Shown: positions 12,508-26,450, numbered from the stretch's first letter. The stretch is DNA of 64,000 nucleotides from Azadirachta indica (GCA_022749755.1 CM040440.1:22493269-22557268); one strand, 5' to 3'. Notes: generated by a model not told the origin, from the sequence alone. A program made the numbers and translations.

Positions 12508-15500
12508 TTAGTAAACAACGGATAGCAATTGTCGATCCACGTTGAACCCTCCCACATTCATGAAGAAATTCCACATGGATGAAACCCATTTATAATCTTT
12601 CGTTATCGTCAGCTCTGTAAATGTTTGGTTCTTCAAGTAAGGAACTATGTATTTTTTCATATCACTCCGAGAGATTTGGAGATGATTTCCAGAAACATTT
12701 ATGAACTTAACTTTCCCAGCTTCATCCAAGGTCTTCAAACCGATCCAATCTTCTCTGTACAATGGTGTCTGCGTGGAACAAACAGCTTGTTGTGTGGATT
12801 AATAACTTTGCTTGTGTAAGGTGTAACTTCAAAATATGGAGAAGCTAATTACCTGTTGTGCAGGTAAAACAGTATCAAAGGACCCGTCTGCATAATATCC
12901 GAACCAGGAGGTTTCTTTTGGTATCAAAACTGTGTCTTGCTCAAACTGAGTTGTGGATGTGAAAAAAGGGACAAACAAATCATTAGATTTTGAGAATTAA
13001 CCGTAGAATGCATTGTATCCAAATGGCAAAAGAATGTTAGAGACACGATGGAGACCTCTTCAGCTCACCATAATAAGCACCAAATTCTCCAAGCTGGCAA
13101 AACGCTCCTTATAAGTTGAATTTCTTTCATTACCAATTTCATTGTTAAGTTTTGGGAGGAACATACATCCTTCTAGATAGCCAGAAATGTCCTGGAGGAA
13201 GGAGGGGAAAAAAAAAGAAGAAGAGAATATCAAGCTCTCAGTCCTGAAAGATTAGTTGAAATAAAATAGAGTGCAGATGGAGCTAACACAAGTGAAAGAT
13301 ATTGCTATTACAAGACAATTTTTGATAAGACATTTGCAGTAGAACAGAACAAGACAATATCTTTTAACTCAGATAAAGAATAGTACTTACAGTTGGTATT
13401 TTATAATAACCACTGGGAGCCAAGTGTTCCTGCAATTTCATCAAAGGGCATGCATTACAAGTTCCATCAGATGCAACAAAATTTCACAGAAGCCTCAAAA
13501 GGGAAGTGATTATACTACAGCAAAGATAGATGTTGTTTTCATTTTCATTTTCATCTCAACAGATATGCTTACGAAGAAAAAGTGCAAACTTGAGCGCTCA
13601 GGTAGAATTGCATACCTGTACATAGCTGCTGTAAATCCCTAACTTAACTATGGCATCCAGAAGGATGCATATCAAGAGAGACTGCAACAGTCAAGCATAT
13701 CAAATCGGATCATGATATTAGAAAGCAATCAAAACTACAGGAAAATTTTCAAAATCTTGATTTTGAGCCACAATGAATACCATAAAATTAGAGGATGAAA
13801 TGGACTAATTCACAAACAGGCAGAAACGGCACTTACTCCACAAAATGGAATTGATGCAGTACCAGCATGAATACCTGCCAGTGATATAAAATTCTTTACC
13901 TGTTCCATGTATAGACAAAAGAGATTATAATGCCATATCTTTAGCAATAAGCATGCAAACTCACAATAATGATAAGGAGTTAAAGAAACACTCTTCATTT
14001 AGTTTTTCACACCACTGCATGGATTTAACAGGATGAATGTTCTCAGAGGTATTGATTTACAGCTTATAAAAGTTAACACATCAACAGATGTTTGAGAGCC
14101 TTTAGAGATGCATAAATACCTAACAGAAATTGAGGGGTCATATTGAAGATAAGTCAGAGGTATGTCTGCATCAAAATGAGTGTTTAAAGATGAATAAAGC
14201 AAGGCAAAATATGAGAATCTTAAAGAAAATTAATTCTCACAGGAGGTCCTCCATCGCAAAATTCAACAACACCTCGACCAATCATGCTACCCTGTGAAGC
14301 AAGAAGATTGTGCAAACTCTTAACCAAAAATGAAAAACCATCCAACAGAAAAATATGTCTGTATAGTGGCAACCAAATATTAAAGGCACATAATTGAATA
14401 CATATGAAATTACACTAGAATGAATTTCTGATACAAGCGGAATATAAATCACAAATTTAACATGAAGAAGAACACATAATTATATACTACAGAAATTAGA
14501 ACATATCGACAGAAAAGAATAAAGCAGCATAACCCTTGCTAAGAATCCAAGGACATTCACATATTAACAGACATTATGGTTTCCAGAACTCTTATGGAAA
14601 TCTTCATTTCCAAGTAGTTTTTTATGTAAACAACAACTCAACACTAGAATGTGTTCTCACCTTAATGCATTCACAAAGCCATAATTCTAATGAATTCTGA
14701 AAGTGATCTAAAAAGTTGAAATGTAAAATGCTAAAATTATTTGCTAACATCATTCTCTGACAGATAATCTGTCATGTAATTCTCCCAATAAGCCAACATC
14801 AATTATAGATCTAGAGGAGAGCATGACTTCCTCATAATATTTCTCATGAATGACAAAATAGCATTTAAACCGGAACATGCAAGTGAAAATTCCAAAGTTC
14901 CATACAAGTTATGACCCTCACTAAGCCAATTACCTGAGAAAGTCCAACAATGTTATAGCCCTTGCTAAGTTCACTCATATTCTTCACCTACAAATTAAAA
15001 TGGAAATTTGACAAGAAGCAAGTTAAACTTCCAGATGCAGAAATTTGGTGTGAAACAATGTTACCAAATAGCCTTGTGACCTTCTCACAAGCTATTGCAG
15101 TCTGCGAGAACAATAAAAAATATACATTAGAATCCTGTTCATTACAAATGAAACATTGAACATGACAAAAATTCATAATATCAAATCAAGTTTACCTGTT
15201 CCGAAAGGGGCAGAGTCCAGGAGTCCCAAGATCCATCTCCAATTTCTCTACAATGAAGCAGGGACAACAAAGAAGATTCTTTTATGTTTTCCTACACAAC
15301 CTAGCCTAATTAGAGTAATTAATAGAACAAACGAATTTCTTGTACAGCAAGCACGATTTGAGAACAAAAAGTATACAGTACGGAATAAGTTTGCAATCAT
15401 TTGAAGAATATACATATAAATAGAGCCAACTTCTATTTGCCAAATGGCCAGACACATGCAATTGCCTCGCTCTTGGGAAGTCTTATGTAAATCTAGCTGC

Positions 15501-16349
15501 TATGAGATAAGACTTAAGGTTGTGATAATAACCAAAAACAAAAGTAAATGCAAAAAGAAGGGCATACACGCAGTATCCTTGAGAACCAGACCAGGTGCTT
15601 AAAAGCTCTGTGAAGTGTGTGACTCCCTTGTTACTGCATTTATCACTGATGCCTGCCACAAAATGCATGTAAAACGTTGGTAACATAAAAAACGATGATT
15701 AATTTATATATTAACCTCCAACATTCCCTTTCCAAAAGATGAGCAATAAAAGATGTCTCATTTGAACATTTTTAATAAACCCATAATACTTAAGTGAAGA
15801 GAAGAAATAAATTCTCCCAGGGCATGGTGGTAAATCAGAGTTATATTATGAAAAATGTAGCATCCAACATCACTACGTCAATCATTAGTATTAGAATAAT
15901 TGAAGTGGAGGAAATATGTTTGTCGATACCAAACAAGGGTTAAAAACCCAGGTTCATATCTCATTTCATTATTTCCTCCTACAAAGTCCGAGCAAATTTA
16001 ACAGATATTTTCAGACAAATGGAGCCAAAATGTGAACGAGAATATGAAACAAAAAATATTGAGAACAAAATTACAAGACAGATAATTCATTAAGCACGAT
16101 TAATGAAGAATTGAACAATCAAAAGAATGAATACTGAGAATAGCACAATAATTACACAACACTCATTAAAGCTTTTCCCCAAAACCCTGTCAGATGGAAA
16201 CATAAACAATGGAAAGGATTCCAAATTGCACGAAAAATTAAAGATTAGAGAAAATTACCATGCAAAACTATGAAAGGAACAGAGTAGGAGACTGGGATTA
16301 TACAAAGTAGGAAGGTGAGGAAGAGAGTCAAGAGTGTTAAAGGAGCCAT
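12508..16349 (-). CDS. PPT1: palmitoyl-protein thioesterase (PPT1-like)
   Basis: Removes thioester-linked fatty acyl groups from cysteines of S-acylated proteins; PPT1 enzymes act in the lysosome/vacuole or secretory pathway (known). Coding exons on the minus strand: 16349-16259, 15652-15568, 15247-15196, 15101-15081, 14987-14934, 14291-14241, 13899-13837, 13681-13616, 13429-13391, 13191-13069, 12945-12853, 12768-12508. The join is in frame and gives 332 aa. Residues 1-23 form a hydrophobic signal peptide (LLTLFLTFLLCIIPVSYS), followed at once by VPFIVLHG. The catalytic triad is visible: Ser100 in GLSQG (split by an intron), Asp219 in FEQDTVLIP and His275 in SGNHLQI. Exon 4 is a 21-base microexon with donor GTCACA. 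An earlier in-frame ATG exists at 16550 but would put 67 residues before the signal peptide, so 16349 is preferred. Confidence 0.94.
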
Positions 16350-17292
16350 TGCTGTTTGATTAAAGAGTCTTAGTTTGTCAATAGCATTTAGTACTTGGCA
16401 AAAGAGAATCTGAGAATCTGGTTGGCTCCTGAGATTTGGGGGGGGCATGAAATTCTGGGTCTTAGGTTTGGTTCGGTTCGTAGAAAGGCAAGAAAAACAT
16501 GAACAGAGAAGAGAATAGAGAGGTGTTCTGTTATTAAATTGGGTAGACAATCAGGTGACAACGCGCCAACTGCCATTCATGGTTTCTATACTAGGAAGAT
16601 CGATCTATAACAGTTCGTAGAATCTAGAGTCTAGAACGCAATTTCACGCTACTACAAGGAGGTGCACGCACGCGCCGCTGTGGCGGTAATACTAATTTAT
16701 TGATGTAGGTTAATAACATCTAGGTCTCTATTGTTTACGTTTTTAGAAATAATAATGTAATTTCTCTACATATAAGTTCTTGACTTCAATTAAAATAACA
16801 AAAATTTTCTTAAATTTTGAATTTTGAGGTTATACCATGCAACTTTAACACTCAAATTATATTGGTCATCTTGGTAATATAAAGTAAACAAATCTTATTT
16901 TTATATATTAATTTTGATAGTGGTGTGATGATTAGAACTCATGAATTTATTCAGGAATTTTTTTTGACTTTTAATAAAAATAAAAAATAAAAATAACAAA
17001 GAGAATTCATAAAAGGTTATCCAAAAGGAAACTTTTGATTTCTGAACACATTAAATAGAGAATAATCAAATGGATATGGATTTGCAGTCAAAAAGAAGAA
17101 AAGCTAAAAAGGATATGAATTCATAAAGGTTATACAAAAATCATGCATGAAAGTACAAAGAATGAAGAGAAATCAGACAGAACATTTGAGAGGGTCAGTA
17201 TAGAAATGCTTTTATAGGACTTTCTACTAAGCACTCTCAACCTTGAAAAGTGCTTATGATTTTTCAATAAGCACTTCTTCCAAAACGGACTC
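16350..17292. other. intergenic region: promoter of the thioesterase gene and 3' flank of the H+-ATPase gene
   Basis: Both flanking genes are on the minus strand, so the right end of the thioesterase gene (16350 upward) is its promoter and leader, and the part just below 17293 is the 3' UTR of the H+-ATPase gene. It is AT-rich apart from a short G+C-richer stretch near 16655-16690. No gene was recognised. Confidence 0.5.
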
Positions 17293-20200
17293 TTAGACAG
17301 TATAGTGCTGGTTCATGGCATCAATGTCTAAACCCCTCAGCTTGGCAAATGATTCAACTTTTCCTTTCAGGGTGTGAAGCTCCCTCATCCTGCACATCCA
17401 AAATACATCATTAAATCTTGGTTTGTATTTTGATTTTAAGCGTTAATTTTTTGTTGAAAAGATTTGTGCTTTTCCAGCAGGAATTCTGACCTTGCAATCT
17501 CAGCACGCCTTTTAGCTTCTTCTGCCATGAGATTGATTTCCCTAAAAGTGCTTTTCTCAGCAAACAGTTTTGTCTCAGTGGACTGCAGGCCATTTAAGGT
17601 TCGCTGCTCAGCTGCCCATGTAGCTTCACGAGCTTCCTTTCCAAAGTCCTTTTTGTTCGTGAATGCAGTCTGGTATAAACAATTTACAGTTCCTCAGCGT
17701 TAGATAACTCATAAAAGAAACAGGTTTCCGTCATTCTTTAATGTACTCACCCTTTGGTTGACAACCAGGCCCCAAGCTCTTCCGCTGAGTGCATATCTGA
17801 CGGTGAATTTGAGAGGATCAAGCAGCACGTAAGTTACAATGTTAAACAACCAAATGACACCTGTCCATCCCCAACCGATTTTTCTGATCCCCGCAAATTT
17901 CCAGGTTGCTGTGGCAGATATCACACTTGCCATCTGAAAAAATTAAGTTTTTGTTATTGATCTCTCAATTTGACAATGGAGAGAATAACTTTGCGAGTGC
18001 ATGCGTGCACAGTACCAACTGAGCTATAATGAAGGCAACAGCAAGCAGCATTCCAGGTCGCTCAGAAAATGACCAGCCCCTGGAACGAGTCACAAATATT
18101 AAGGCCTGGCTGATGGTGCTGACTTGAAGATACACGGCAGATGCCATCCTTTCTTTGAGTTCAGTAGAAATTTTGTCGTCTTTCATGTTAAAATGATGCT
18201 GGTTGAAGTTCTTTACACGGAAATGTTTCTGCCAGAAAAAGGAAAAAGGTTGAGCAGAACTAGTATTTTCTGTGCATAAAATGAGACTATATTAACTGAA
18301 CAAAAGAAGGGGATTTACCGGAAAGAAGTTAGTTTCATAAGCTAACCAGAAGAATACAACAGTCATCAGAGCGAGGTAACCGCCAAGGACGATTCCGGTT
18401 GTAAATATTTCACTGAGCTTCCAACTGTCAGGAAGCGGAGAAGGCCTCACTCTGTCTTTGGATATAGTCATAATAGTACCTGTAAGCACGAGATATGAGT
18501 TAACAAGAAAGATCAAATAGACCTTTTGAAATCTATCCAGTGCATGTAAGAGGCAAGGGACCTAGAAAAGCTAACCATCATTAAGAATCGCAATAACAAG
18601 AACCATGAAAGGAGGAAAATCAAACTTCCAGAAGACTGTCAGCAGCATAAATCCCAGCTGTTATGCAAAAAACATTGCACATGAGACGTGGGTAATATGC
18701 AGGTTGCACTTCAAATTTTTTCTTTTTTCCCTTGCTTTTTAGTATTATAAGTTAGATTAAAAGTAATGCTTACCACAATACGTATAGTGATAGACACAGC
18801 ATAAATCTGTGGGAAAAAAAAAAAAGAAGATTTAGATTTTCAGTCACACAATTCAAGGAGTTGAATGGTATTGTAAAGATTGTATGTTTACTGTGTAGTT
18901 CTTCATTCTTTGAAAGATTGCACGGCTTGTTAAGACAGCACAGATGATTACACTCAGGCCAGGTTCTGTGAGAACTATATCAGAAGCACTTCGGGCAGCA
19001 TCTGTGGAATCTGCCACCGCAATTCCTATATCAGCTTTCTTTAAAGCAGGCGCATCATTTACTCCATCACCAGTCATTCCACAGATGTGCTTTCTAGCTT
19101 GTAATCCTCTCACAATCTCATATTTATGCTCTGCAGGTGAAAAAAAATGGGATCAGAAATTTGATAAAAAGCTAAAAGTTATAGAACAGAATTTACAGAT
19201 TTAAACCATGAAAACCCACCGGGAAAGACACCAGCAAAACCATCAGATTTTTCAATGAGTTCATCGATTGGAAGAGCTGCATTTGCTTCATCCTTACTCT
19301 CACCAAGCAGAGATGAGGATGGGTACATGTTTGTCCCCATTCCAAGCCTTCTTCCTGTTTCCTTAGCAATTGCAAGCTGATCACCTGAAAAGTTTTCAGT
19401 GGATGAATGAGGATAATGATGCTCAAAAGTTCCATTAGAGATCTGGAATGTAATTTTCTTATTTTGATTTTCCCTCACTTTCAAACATCATCTCATGAGA
19501 AATAATGCAGAATATTCATCAATAGGCAGATATACAAATATGGGAAATTGGTTGAAGTAGAACCTGTGATCATCTTAACACTGACTCCAAGATCTAGAGC
19601 TCTTCTAATTGTTTCAGCACTGTTGTGGCGGGGAGGATCAAAGAGAGGGAGAAGGCCGACAAATTCCCAGGGGCCACCAGGACTGTCCCTGGTACCAGCC
19701 AGGACATCCTGCAGAGAAAAGAAACTCCATTGTTTCAAAGATGACACGTAAGCGTTCAGAAAAGGTTAATCACCTGGCGAGCAACCGCAAGCGATCTTAG
19801 TCCGCGTTCAGCAAACTTGTCAATTGTTGCATGCACCCTCCTTTCAATTTCCAATTTGTTGTGGGCCAGGTGGAGAATCTGAAAATCATTTATAAAGAGC
19901 TCAGCAGTTGGGAAAGCACTCTTATGGGTTACTTTGATGACAATAAAATCGTATGCTATACCTGCTCTGGTGCACCTTTGCTAACTCTCTGCATTTTCCC
20001 AGCACGATCTACATATGTAAGTGCAGTCCTTTTATCCGTTGGATTGAATGGGAGGAAATGAACTTCTTTAATTCCAGCTCGTGCCTTCAAAACAATCATC
20101 AAAATACATAAAAATTTTGCTGTTGAACTTTGGAGATTACTAGGACGCAATTTCTATAATTAATTCAGTACCTCCTTAGGGTCTGCCAACATTGAAACAA

Positions 20201-22161
20201 TTGCAGCATCAATAGCATCTTGGTTCTCTAACCTCGATGCTCTTGCAGCCATAAGTACGACCATATCCTTGTCAACATCTTTTGCAAACACCTGCAACAA
20301 TGTAAAATCAAAAACAAAATCTTTGATTGCTGTAAATGTATTGATCAGATGGAACTTCTAAATAGTTCCTTATTTCTTTCATTCTTTAAAGCAATATAGA
20401 GAAATCAACAGCAAAACCTCCATCATATTTTTGTCAACTGTGAGTTTGTTTAGTGTCAATGTGCCTGTTTTATCGCTGCACAGCACATCCATTCCTGCCA
20501 TTTCCTCAATCGCAGTCATTCTTTTTGTTATTGCTCCCTGCATCAGAAGCAGATGCCAATTATGTGGACAAAATTTTACAACTATGTAACTTTAGTTCAT
20601 GTCTATTTTAAGTTCATACCAATTAAGGCTCCTTTTTAAGTGTGGATGTATTTTTGCAAACCTGCTGAGACAATCGATGTGAACCGATGGCCATAGTAAC
20701 AGAAAGAACAGTTGGCATAGCAATTGGAATCCCACCAATTAGTAGAACAAGCAGGTTATCTATACCAACACGATATCCCCTCTGTTGAAGCCCGTAAATC
20801 ACAATGATTTCAATAACCATTCCAACTGCAATTGAGCAGATGCAGAAGTTTCCAATTGCTGTCAAAACCTGAAAACAATCAAATAAATATAATAATTAAT
20901 ACCAAATGACATTATTATATTTTTATATGTCAATGGCTGCATAATCATGGCAAATCTTATGAGAACCTTCTGAAAATGACCGATATGTGTAGTGCTTTCA
21001 ACAAGATGAGCTGCCTTCCCAAAGAAAGTATGTACTCCAGTGGCAATAACAATTGCTTCAATTTCACCTTGTTTGCATGTTGAACCTGAGTACACTCCAT
21101 CACCAGGATTCTTAGTTACCGGAAGAGACTCTCCGGTAAGAGCTGACTGCAAGTAAGAATCAAATTTATCAAATCCAGAAGGATAAACTACTACAGAAAA
21201 TTTTACAAGCTGTGTGAATTTTTACTTGATCAATTTTCAAAGGATCTCCTTCTAGTAAACGTGCATCAGCTGGAACAATGTCTCCAAGTTTGATACTGAT
21301 TATATCCCCAGGAACCAACTCTGCAGCATCTTCCTCACTCCATCTTCCATCGCGTAAGACCTGGTAATGGAAATTGATACAACTTTTAAGCTAAAAGTAA
21401 TGAGGTGGTTTCTTCAAAATAAGTCTACAAAGAAACAAAGAGACCTTGGCTTTTGGGGCCAAACGAGCCATAAGAGCAGCAGCCGCATTTCCGGCATTGT
21501 TTTCCTCTATAAAACTGATGGTAGAATTGATTATAAGCAAGATAACAATTCCTACGAAATCATGATAATCTGGATCTTTCCCCTGCACAATAAACGAATC
21601 ACTAAATTTTTCATTGAAAGACAAAAGATTAACCAGTGCCGAAAAGAGTAATGAAAATGGAGAGTCAAAATAGACATACCCCTCCATGTGCAAGAGCAAT
21701 GGCCATAACTGCAGCAGCTTCCATCACCCATGACAGAGGATTCCACATAAAGCCCAGAAACTTCAGTATTTTACTTTCCTGTGGAAGAAAGAAAACAAAA
21801 GGTTGAACCTACTTACAGGAATTATAGAACAAAAACTAAAAACGAGGAAGCACAGTGAACAATCTTTTTCTAACCTTTTTTTCCTCAAGTTTGTTGTATC
21901 CGAACAAATCCAACCGCTCTTTAACATCATCAGAGCTCAATCCCTTTCCCGTACATTTGAGATTTTCGAAAACCTCTTCAACAGGTATATTTTCCTGCAT
22001 AAAACAACCATAAAAAATTCCTCTCTAACAACTGCAATTCAGTGCAACAAAGAAAGAACGCTAAATGATTGATATCTAAGTTGAACAAGCCATGAAAGCA
22101 AATACTGTTGTCAAGAGCATACCAGATCAACAGCTTCTTTGATGACAGCATCAAGTGACAT
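17293..22161 (-). CDS. AHA7: plasma-membrane H+-ATPase, AHA7-like (P3A ATPase)
   Basis: Plasma-membrane proton pump that drives secondary transport and apoplast acidification. Coding exons on the minus strand: 22161-22123, 21994-21875, 21778-21680, 21582-21445, 21360-21226, 21146-20967, 20868-20662, 20537-20418, 20291-20172, 20084-19962, 19878-19774, 19708-19564, 19384-19220, 19130-18892, 18806-18774, 18657-18576, 18479-18319, 18228-18016, 17933-17751, 17669-17491, 17389-17293. Joined, they give 960 aa (AHA7 is about 961). Visible motifs: TGES (181-184, actuator), CSDKTGTLT with phospho-Asp328, KGAPEQ (nucleotide binding), [10 protein letters not shown], and ILNDG in M6 with the proton-acceptor Asp. 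The C-terminal regulatory domain ends HYTV, so Thr959 is the penultimate Thr that binds 14-3-3 when phosphorylated (known). The insert [17 protein letters not shown] favours AHA7 over AHA1/2/4. An in-frame stop lies upstream of the start ATG. Exon 15 is only 33 bases. Confidence 0.96.
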
Positions 22162-23110
22162 CTCAACCGTTTTGTATCTTCTTTAGCTTTTCAGCAAAGC
22201 AGTTTGTACTTGATAAAGAATGTGCACTGCCAAATACAAATAAATCAATTTCTTTCAAGTTTTATGCATTCTACTTTACATTAATTAACTAAATTCAGAG
22301 ATTTGACACACATTAACCCCAAAAATGAAAAAGTAATTTGATACCTATAATTGACCACAACTTTTAATATTAAAACTTCTTCCAATCCTGAACGGTCTGA
22401 ACAGTCCAAGAGAGAAAGTATGGTTACAGAGGGTTATAAAGCTAGCTGAAAAACCAATCAACATCAATACAAATTAGACAAAAATAAAGAAACCAAAAAT
22501 ACAGGGAGATAATGCTACAGAGAAATAAAGCGAATACGGTTGAAAGTGAAGCAGCATTTGAAATAGACAAGAAGCAAGAAGACGATTTTGTTACTTGTAA
22601 TGATCAGCCGGCCACGGTAAGCAACGTACTAATTTACTGATGTTTGAAAGTTCGTTAATTTGCCGCCAAAGGAATGTTTGTCTTCGCTTTCCCCGTTTGC
22701 TTTAATTTGTTTTCTGATGATTATTTTTCTCTACAAAATCCAGCTAATAGCTTATTATTTTAATTAAATGTGGTTATCCATCAAGTTGGACTGGGTTCCT
22801 GCAACAAAGTCAAGGGAGGATTCGGCAATTAAATGTGATTATACAAAATAAAAATAATCATGAACGAGTATTTTTATACAAAATCAACCGTACAAGTACT
22901 ACAATTGGAGGTGAGGATTCAGCAATTTATTTTAGATTGTCTACAGGCTAAAACTTGGAGCACTTCGATGACCAGAGGACGGCCTGCAAAAGACAGACAT
23001 CCCGCTTGGAATACTTCCAACTTCATTTCCATTTACTGCAGAAACATTTGATAACTTTGAATTTATCTCCAGCGTGACAAATCCCACGGTCAAGGCCGAT
23101 TTATAAGAAC
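22162..23110. other. intergenic region: promoter of the H+-ATPase gene and 3' flank of the hydrolase gene
   Basis: About 950 bases between two minus-strand genes. The part next to 22162 should be the leader and promoter of the H+-ATPase gene; the part next to 23110 should be the 3' UTR of the C2orf69-type gene. No repeat or coding sequence was recognised. Confidence 0.5.
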
Positions 23111-24661
23111 TCAGCTAACATTCATACTTTCAATGATCTCAAAATGCATCTGCATATCAGGATGTCTATCAGCGAAATAAAATCTCTCACACACCTGTAA
23201 TTTTGCACCATTTTTTCGAGATTCAGATTCAAGCAGATGAACTAGTTTGTCTTTCTCGTTGCGAATCCAAACTCGTCTTTTATCACACCATTGCCTCGGA
23301 GTTCCATGAAAGACAAAACGGATTCCTGTGTCTTGTGCCATAAGGCGGTTAGATAATTTTTCAATCACATTGCCGTCAGTTATGTATGCACCGGCAGTGT
23401 TTAAGCCGACATCTATGTAATGAAGCTCAGTAATGCTGTTTAGAAGGCTTTCTTTAGTTGTTGGTATAATTTGAATCTCTTCTTGCGTTATAGAAACTTC
23501 CCCGCTCATCGGGGATTTTGGTTCTGAGAACCCAAGCTCGGTTACTAGCTGGTTAAGCACCGTACCGCCCTTGCTAAATCCCAGGATGAAAGTTTTCGGA
23601 CAATTGAAAAACGATGCAGATGTACTGGCAGTGTATGATTCTTTCTGTCTTCTTGAAATGATGTTCTTCACCTGCGATATTGTCGCAAACTGTTGTAAGG
23701 AAATTAACAATCCCCACGATAATTAGGAATTGTGGAAGTGTTGAGAATTAACAGCAGAACAGGCTACAGCAAGCAATTTATTAGAGCAAACATGCTCGGT
23801 CAACGTTTTCAGACAAATATTGGTATAACATTGTCTAAAATTCCCCTACTAACCACGGAAACTATTCACATTACATGTAAATTTCATACAAAAACTAAAC
23901 TGATGAATTGCAAATGCAAATCTCACAATCTCAAAAATCCAAAACCCAGCTGCAATAGCTTTAATACTCCACACACCACACACTAACATTTTTTGACATT
24001 GTCAAATTTTGTACAGACTTATCCTACAAATTCATTGGAAAGCTTTGATTTTAATAAAAGAAATGCAACACGCAACCAATGTACAAATGAAAAATGAGAC
24101 AATATACAAATGGATTCGCGAGATTAAATCCAAAAACAAGAACAACTTGATTTTTTTTTTCTTGGTGTTTTTGTGTTTTCACCTCTTGAAGGCAATTTAA
24201 CAGGAGAGAAACGGTAGCAGTAGAAGCAGGGAACCCAATTGGGGTGTAAGATTTCGGCTCGCCCCACGAATTCGCAGAAGGAATAAAATCTTTATAAACG
24301 GCAAATGGCCCGTTAAAAACAGGAGCCTGAATAACCCAAGCATTGACAGAAGAACCAAATTTGGAAACCAGAGTTTCAGCTATGTTTTGTAAATCAGAAA
24401 GCTTCTCAATCACCGGATTCCCAGTCCCTTCAAGGCGATCTCCATTAAAAAATATGGCGTTTGCAGAAGGAACCTGTCCCATAGAAAAGAAAGTAATGAT
24501 TTCTCATAATCGTGCCGTGTTTTTTCACTGCTTCGAAAGTGAAGAAAACTTACTGTTAGTGTTCTGGAAGAAGAAGAAAAGCGGATAGATGTGCCGACTC
24601 TGTAAAAAGTACCGGTGTTTTGATGCAGCGGAACTTTCAGAATGCCAGTCCAACGATCCAT
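23111..24661 (-). CDS. C2orf69 (UPF0565) family protein, putative serine hydrolase
   Basis: Plant member of the C2orf69/UPF0565 family; the human protein is mitochondrial and of uncertain biochemical activity (known). Exons on the minus strand: 24661-24554, 24473-24183, 23671-23111, with GT-AG introns, giving 319 aa. The start MDRWTGILKVPL and the block ANAIFFNGDRLEGTGNPVIE are family hallmarks. Residues 161-169 read FILGFSKGG, a GxSxG-like nucleophile elbow with Ser166, and the middle contains ELHYIDVGLNTAGAYITD and FVFHGTPRQWCD; these suggest an alpha/beta-hydrolase fold (inference). The C-terminus reads HPDMQMHFEIIESMNVS. No transit peptide is obvious. This is the last ordinary multi-exon gene before the gene-poor half. 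Confidence 0.92.
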
Positions 24662-25555
24662 GGACGAATTAGCCGTGAATTTTGGCTGCTACCTTCCGTA
24701 ATTCTAATTCTTGCTCTTGACTCACGATGCAGTGAAAGATTTGGTTTCGGGTCAGCTTATCGAGCGACAATGTGGGTTTCGTTTTGGATCCGCTTTTTTG
24801 GGCCTACGCATACTGATAAGAAGGTCCAATCAATATGAATTTTGTTCCCTTTTGAATCCTATTTGTTTGCCGATTTGTCTTCATCGACAACTCCACCAGC
24901 CCGAAGCTTTATTTTTCGCCCCGGGCACCCTTATTTGGTCTTAGCCAGATTTATAAGACCTGATACATTCGAAAAATTTTAAAATCCGGGCTTTTATATG
25001 AAGCATAGAATTTTAAATCCAAGCTTTTGAAGCCTAGAATCAAGGTTAAAAACTTTCCGGGTCAGGTCGGGTTTTAAGAATCCAACGCCCTTTTGTCTAA
25101 CTTAATTAATCACCCAGGCTGAATTTTATGTTTCTGGGTCGAATTTCGATCCAAATCGGAATTTTAAAATTGCATTGTCTGGATATTCGAACTTGGTTCG
25201 AGCCCAACCTGACTCGTACATGAGTTTGACAAATAAAAAGTAGAAGCCCACCCGATATACATATATAGGGCCAAATACAAGTCGAGGAGGCGGGACTTTT
25301 TAACATACCTACGAGATCTCAGTTAGTGTTATTACTGAAAATTTAACAACAAATTACTATTACTATTATTATTGTTATTATTATTATATTAGTTAAAACT
25401 ATAATTTAATTATGATTGATAATTATGGTAAATTGAATTTTTACTCTACATTTAAGTTTACTGTCAGTGTTCAGACCGCGTGACCTAAGTTGATTGATAA
25501 AAAGATTATATTATCTTTTATAATATTTAGTATATGTGAAATGACATAAGTTTAA

Positions 25556-25667
25556 AAAATGAAAAAAAAAAAAAGAGGAATAAAGGAGGGAAGAGGAAGA
25601 AAAAAAAAAGGAATAAAGAGAGGAAAAAAAAGAAAAGGAATAGAGAGAGAAGGAGGAGGAATAGGTC
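25556..25667. repeat. polypurine tract (A/G-rich)
   Basis: More than 100 bases on the plus strand are almost entirely A and G, with gaggaataaagg-type motifs repeated at least three times. Such tracts are common in plant intergenic DNA and can form triplexes; no coding role is visible. Confidence 0.85.
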
Positions 25668-25980
25668 AACAAAGAAAAAAATTACTTTTTATTAATTTGG
25701 AACTCTAAATTACAATTTTAGTCTTTGAAAAAAGAAAACTAGTATGTTTTATTAATTTATAATTATAAATTATAATTTTATCTATCAAAGTGTTAAATAT
25801 ATCTATAAAACTTAACAAATTGGATGGTGTAAACTTAAGGGTAAAATGAAGATTGTAAAGAGCAAAATAAAGATTATCCTAATAATTAACGGCCTCTATA
25901 TTTGCTAAATGCAGAGAATTAATCGAGGAGCTGGATCATTAATTCTTGTTGCTGTTGCATCCAGTTTCCTATTTTACTTG

Positions 25981-25981
<1 letters not shown>

Positions 25982-26014
<33 letters not shown>
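25982..26014. repeat. (TA)n microsatellite
   Basis: Uninterrupted TA dinucleotide run of about 16 units in AT-rich intergenic DNA. Confidence 0.97.
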
Positions 26015-26017
<3 letters not shown>

Positions 26018-26292
26018 TTCTGAGATAACAATAACATCCCAATGACTTGTCAATTTAATTATTACTGTGTATAAAATTAAATTAAAATTTGTTGATCCAC
26101 TCCGATTACACAGTTTTATTTAGTATATGAACTTTTTAGTTGTATTACTGCAGTACTACTTGCATGTGAATTCAATCAACACAATTAATATTACCTTATT
26201 TGGGTAAGAGAAAAAAAGGATAAAAATTATCTCATAAATATTTAAACATAATTAGCACTTGGTAAATAATTAAAATGATTATTTTTCTCAAA

Positions 26293-26450
26293 CATTGTGT
26301 TTTAGATTGATTTTTCATATATTCATACCTTTTAACATTTCATTAATTGAAAAACTTAATTTAAAATAATTAATTTTCTGAAATATTATGTTTTAAGTTG
26401 ATTTTTCATATAATCATACCTTTCAATATATCATTAATTGAAAAATTTAA
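26293..26450. repeat. diverged tandem duplication, ~85-base period
   Basis: Two consecutive blocks share the order gttttarrttgatttttcat, a cata-rich stretch, cattaattgaaaaa. The first runs about 26293-26370 and the second about 26378-26450. Read by eye; exact borders are approximate. Confidence 0.7.

Noticed and set aside
16347..16550. Upstream in-frame ATG extending the thioesterase by 67 residues
   Set aside because: The extension would bury the clear signal peptide that begins at the ATG at 16349.
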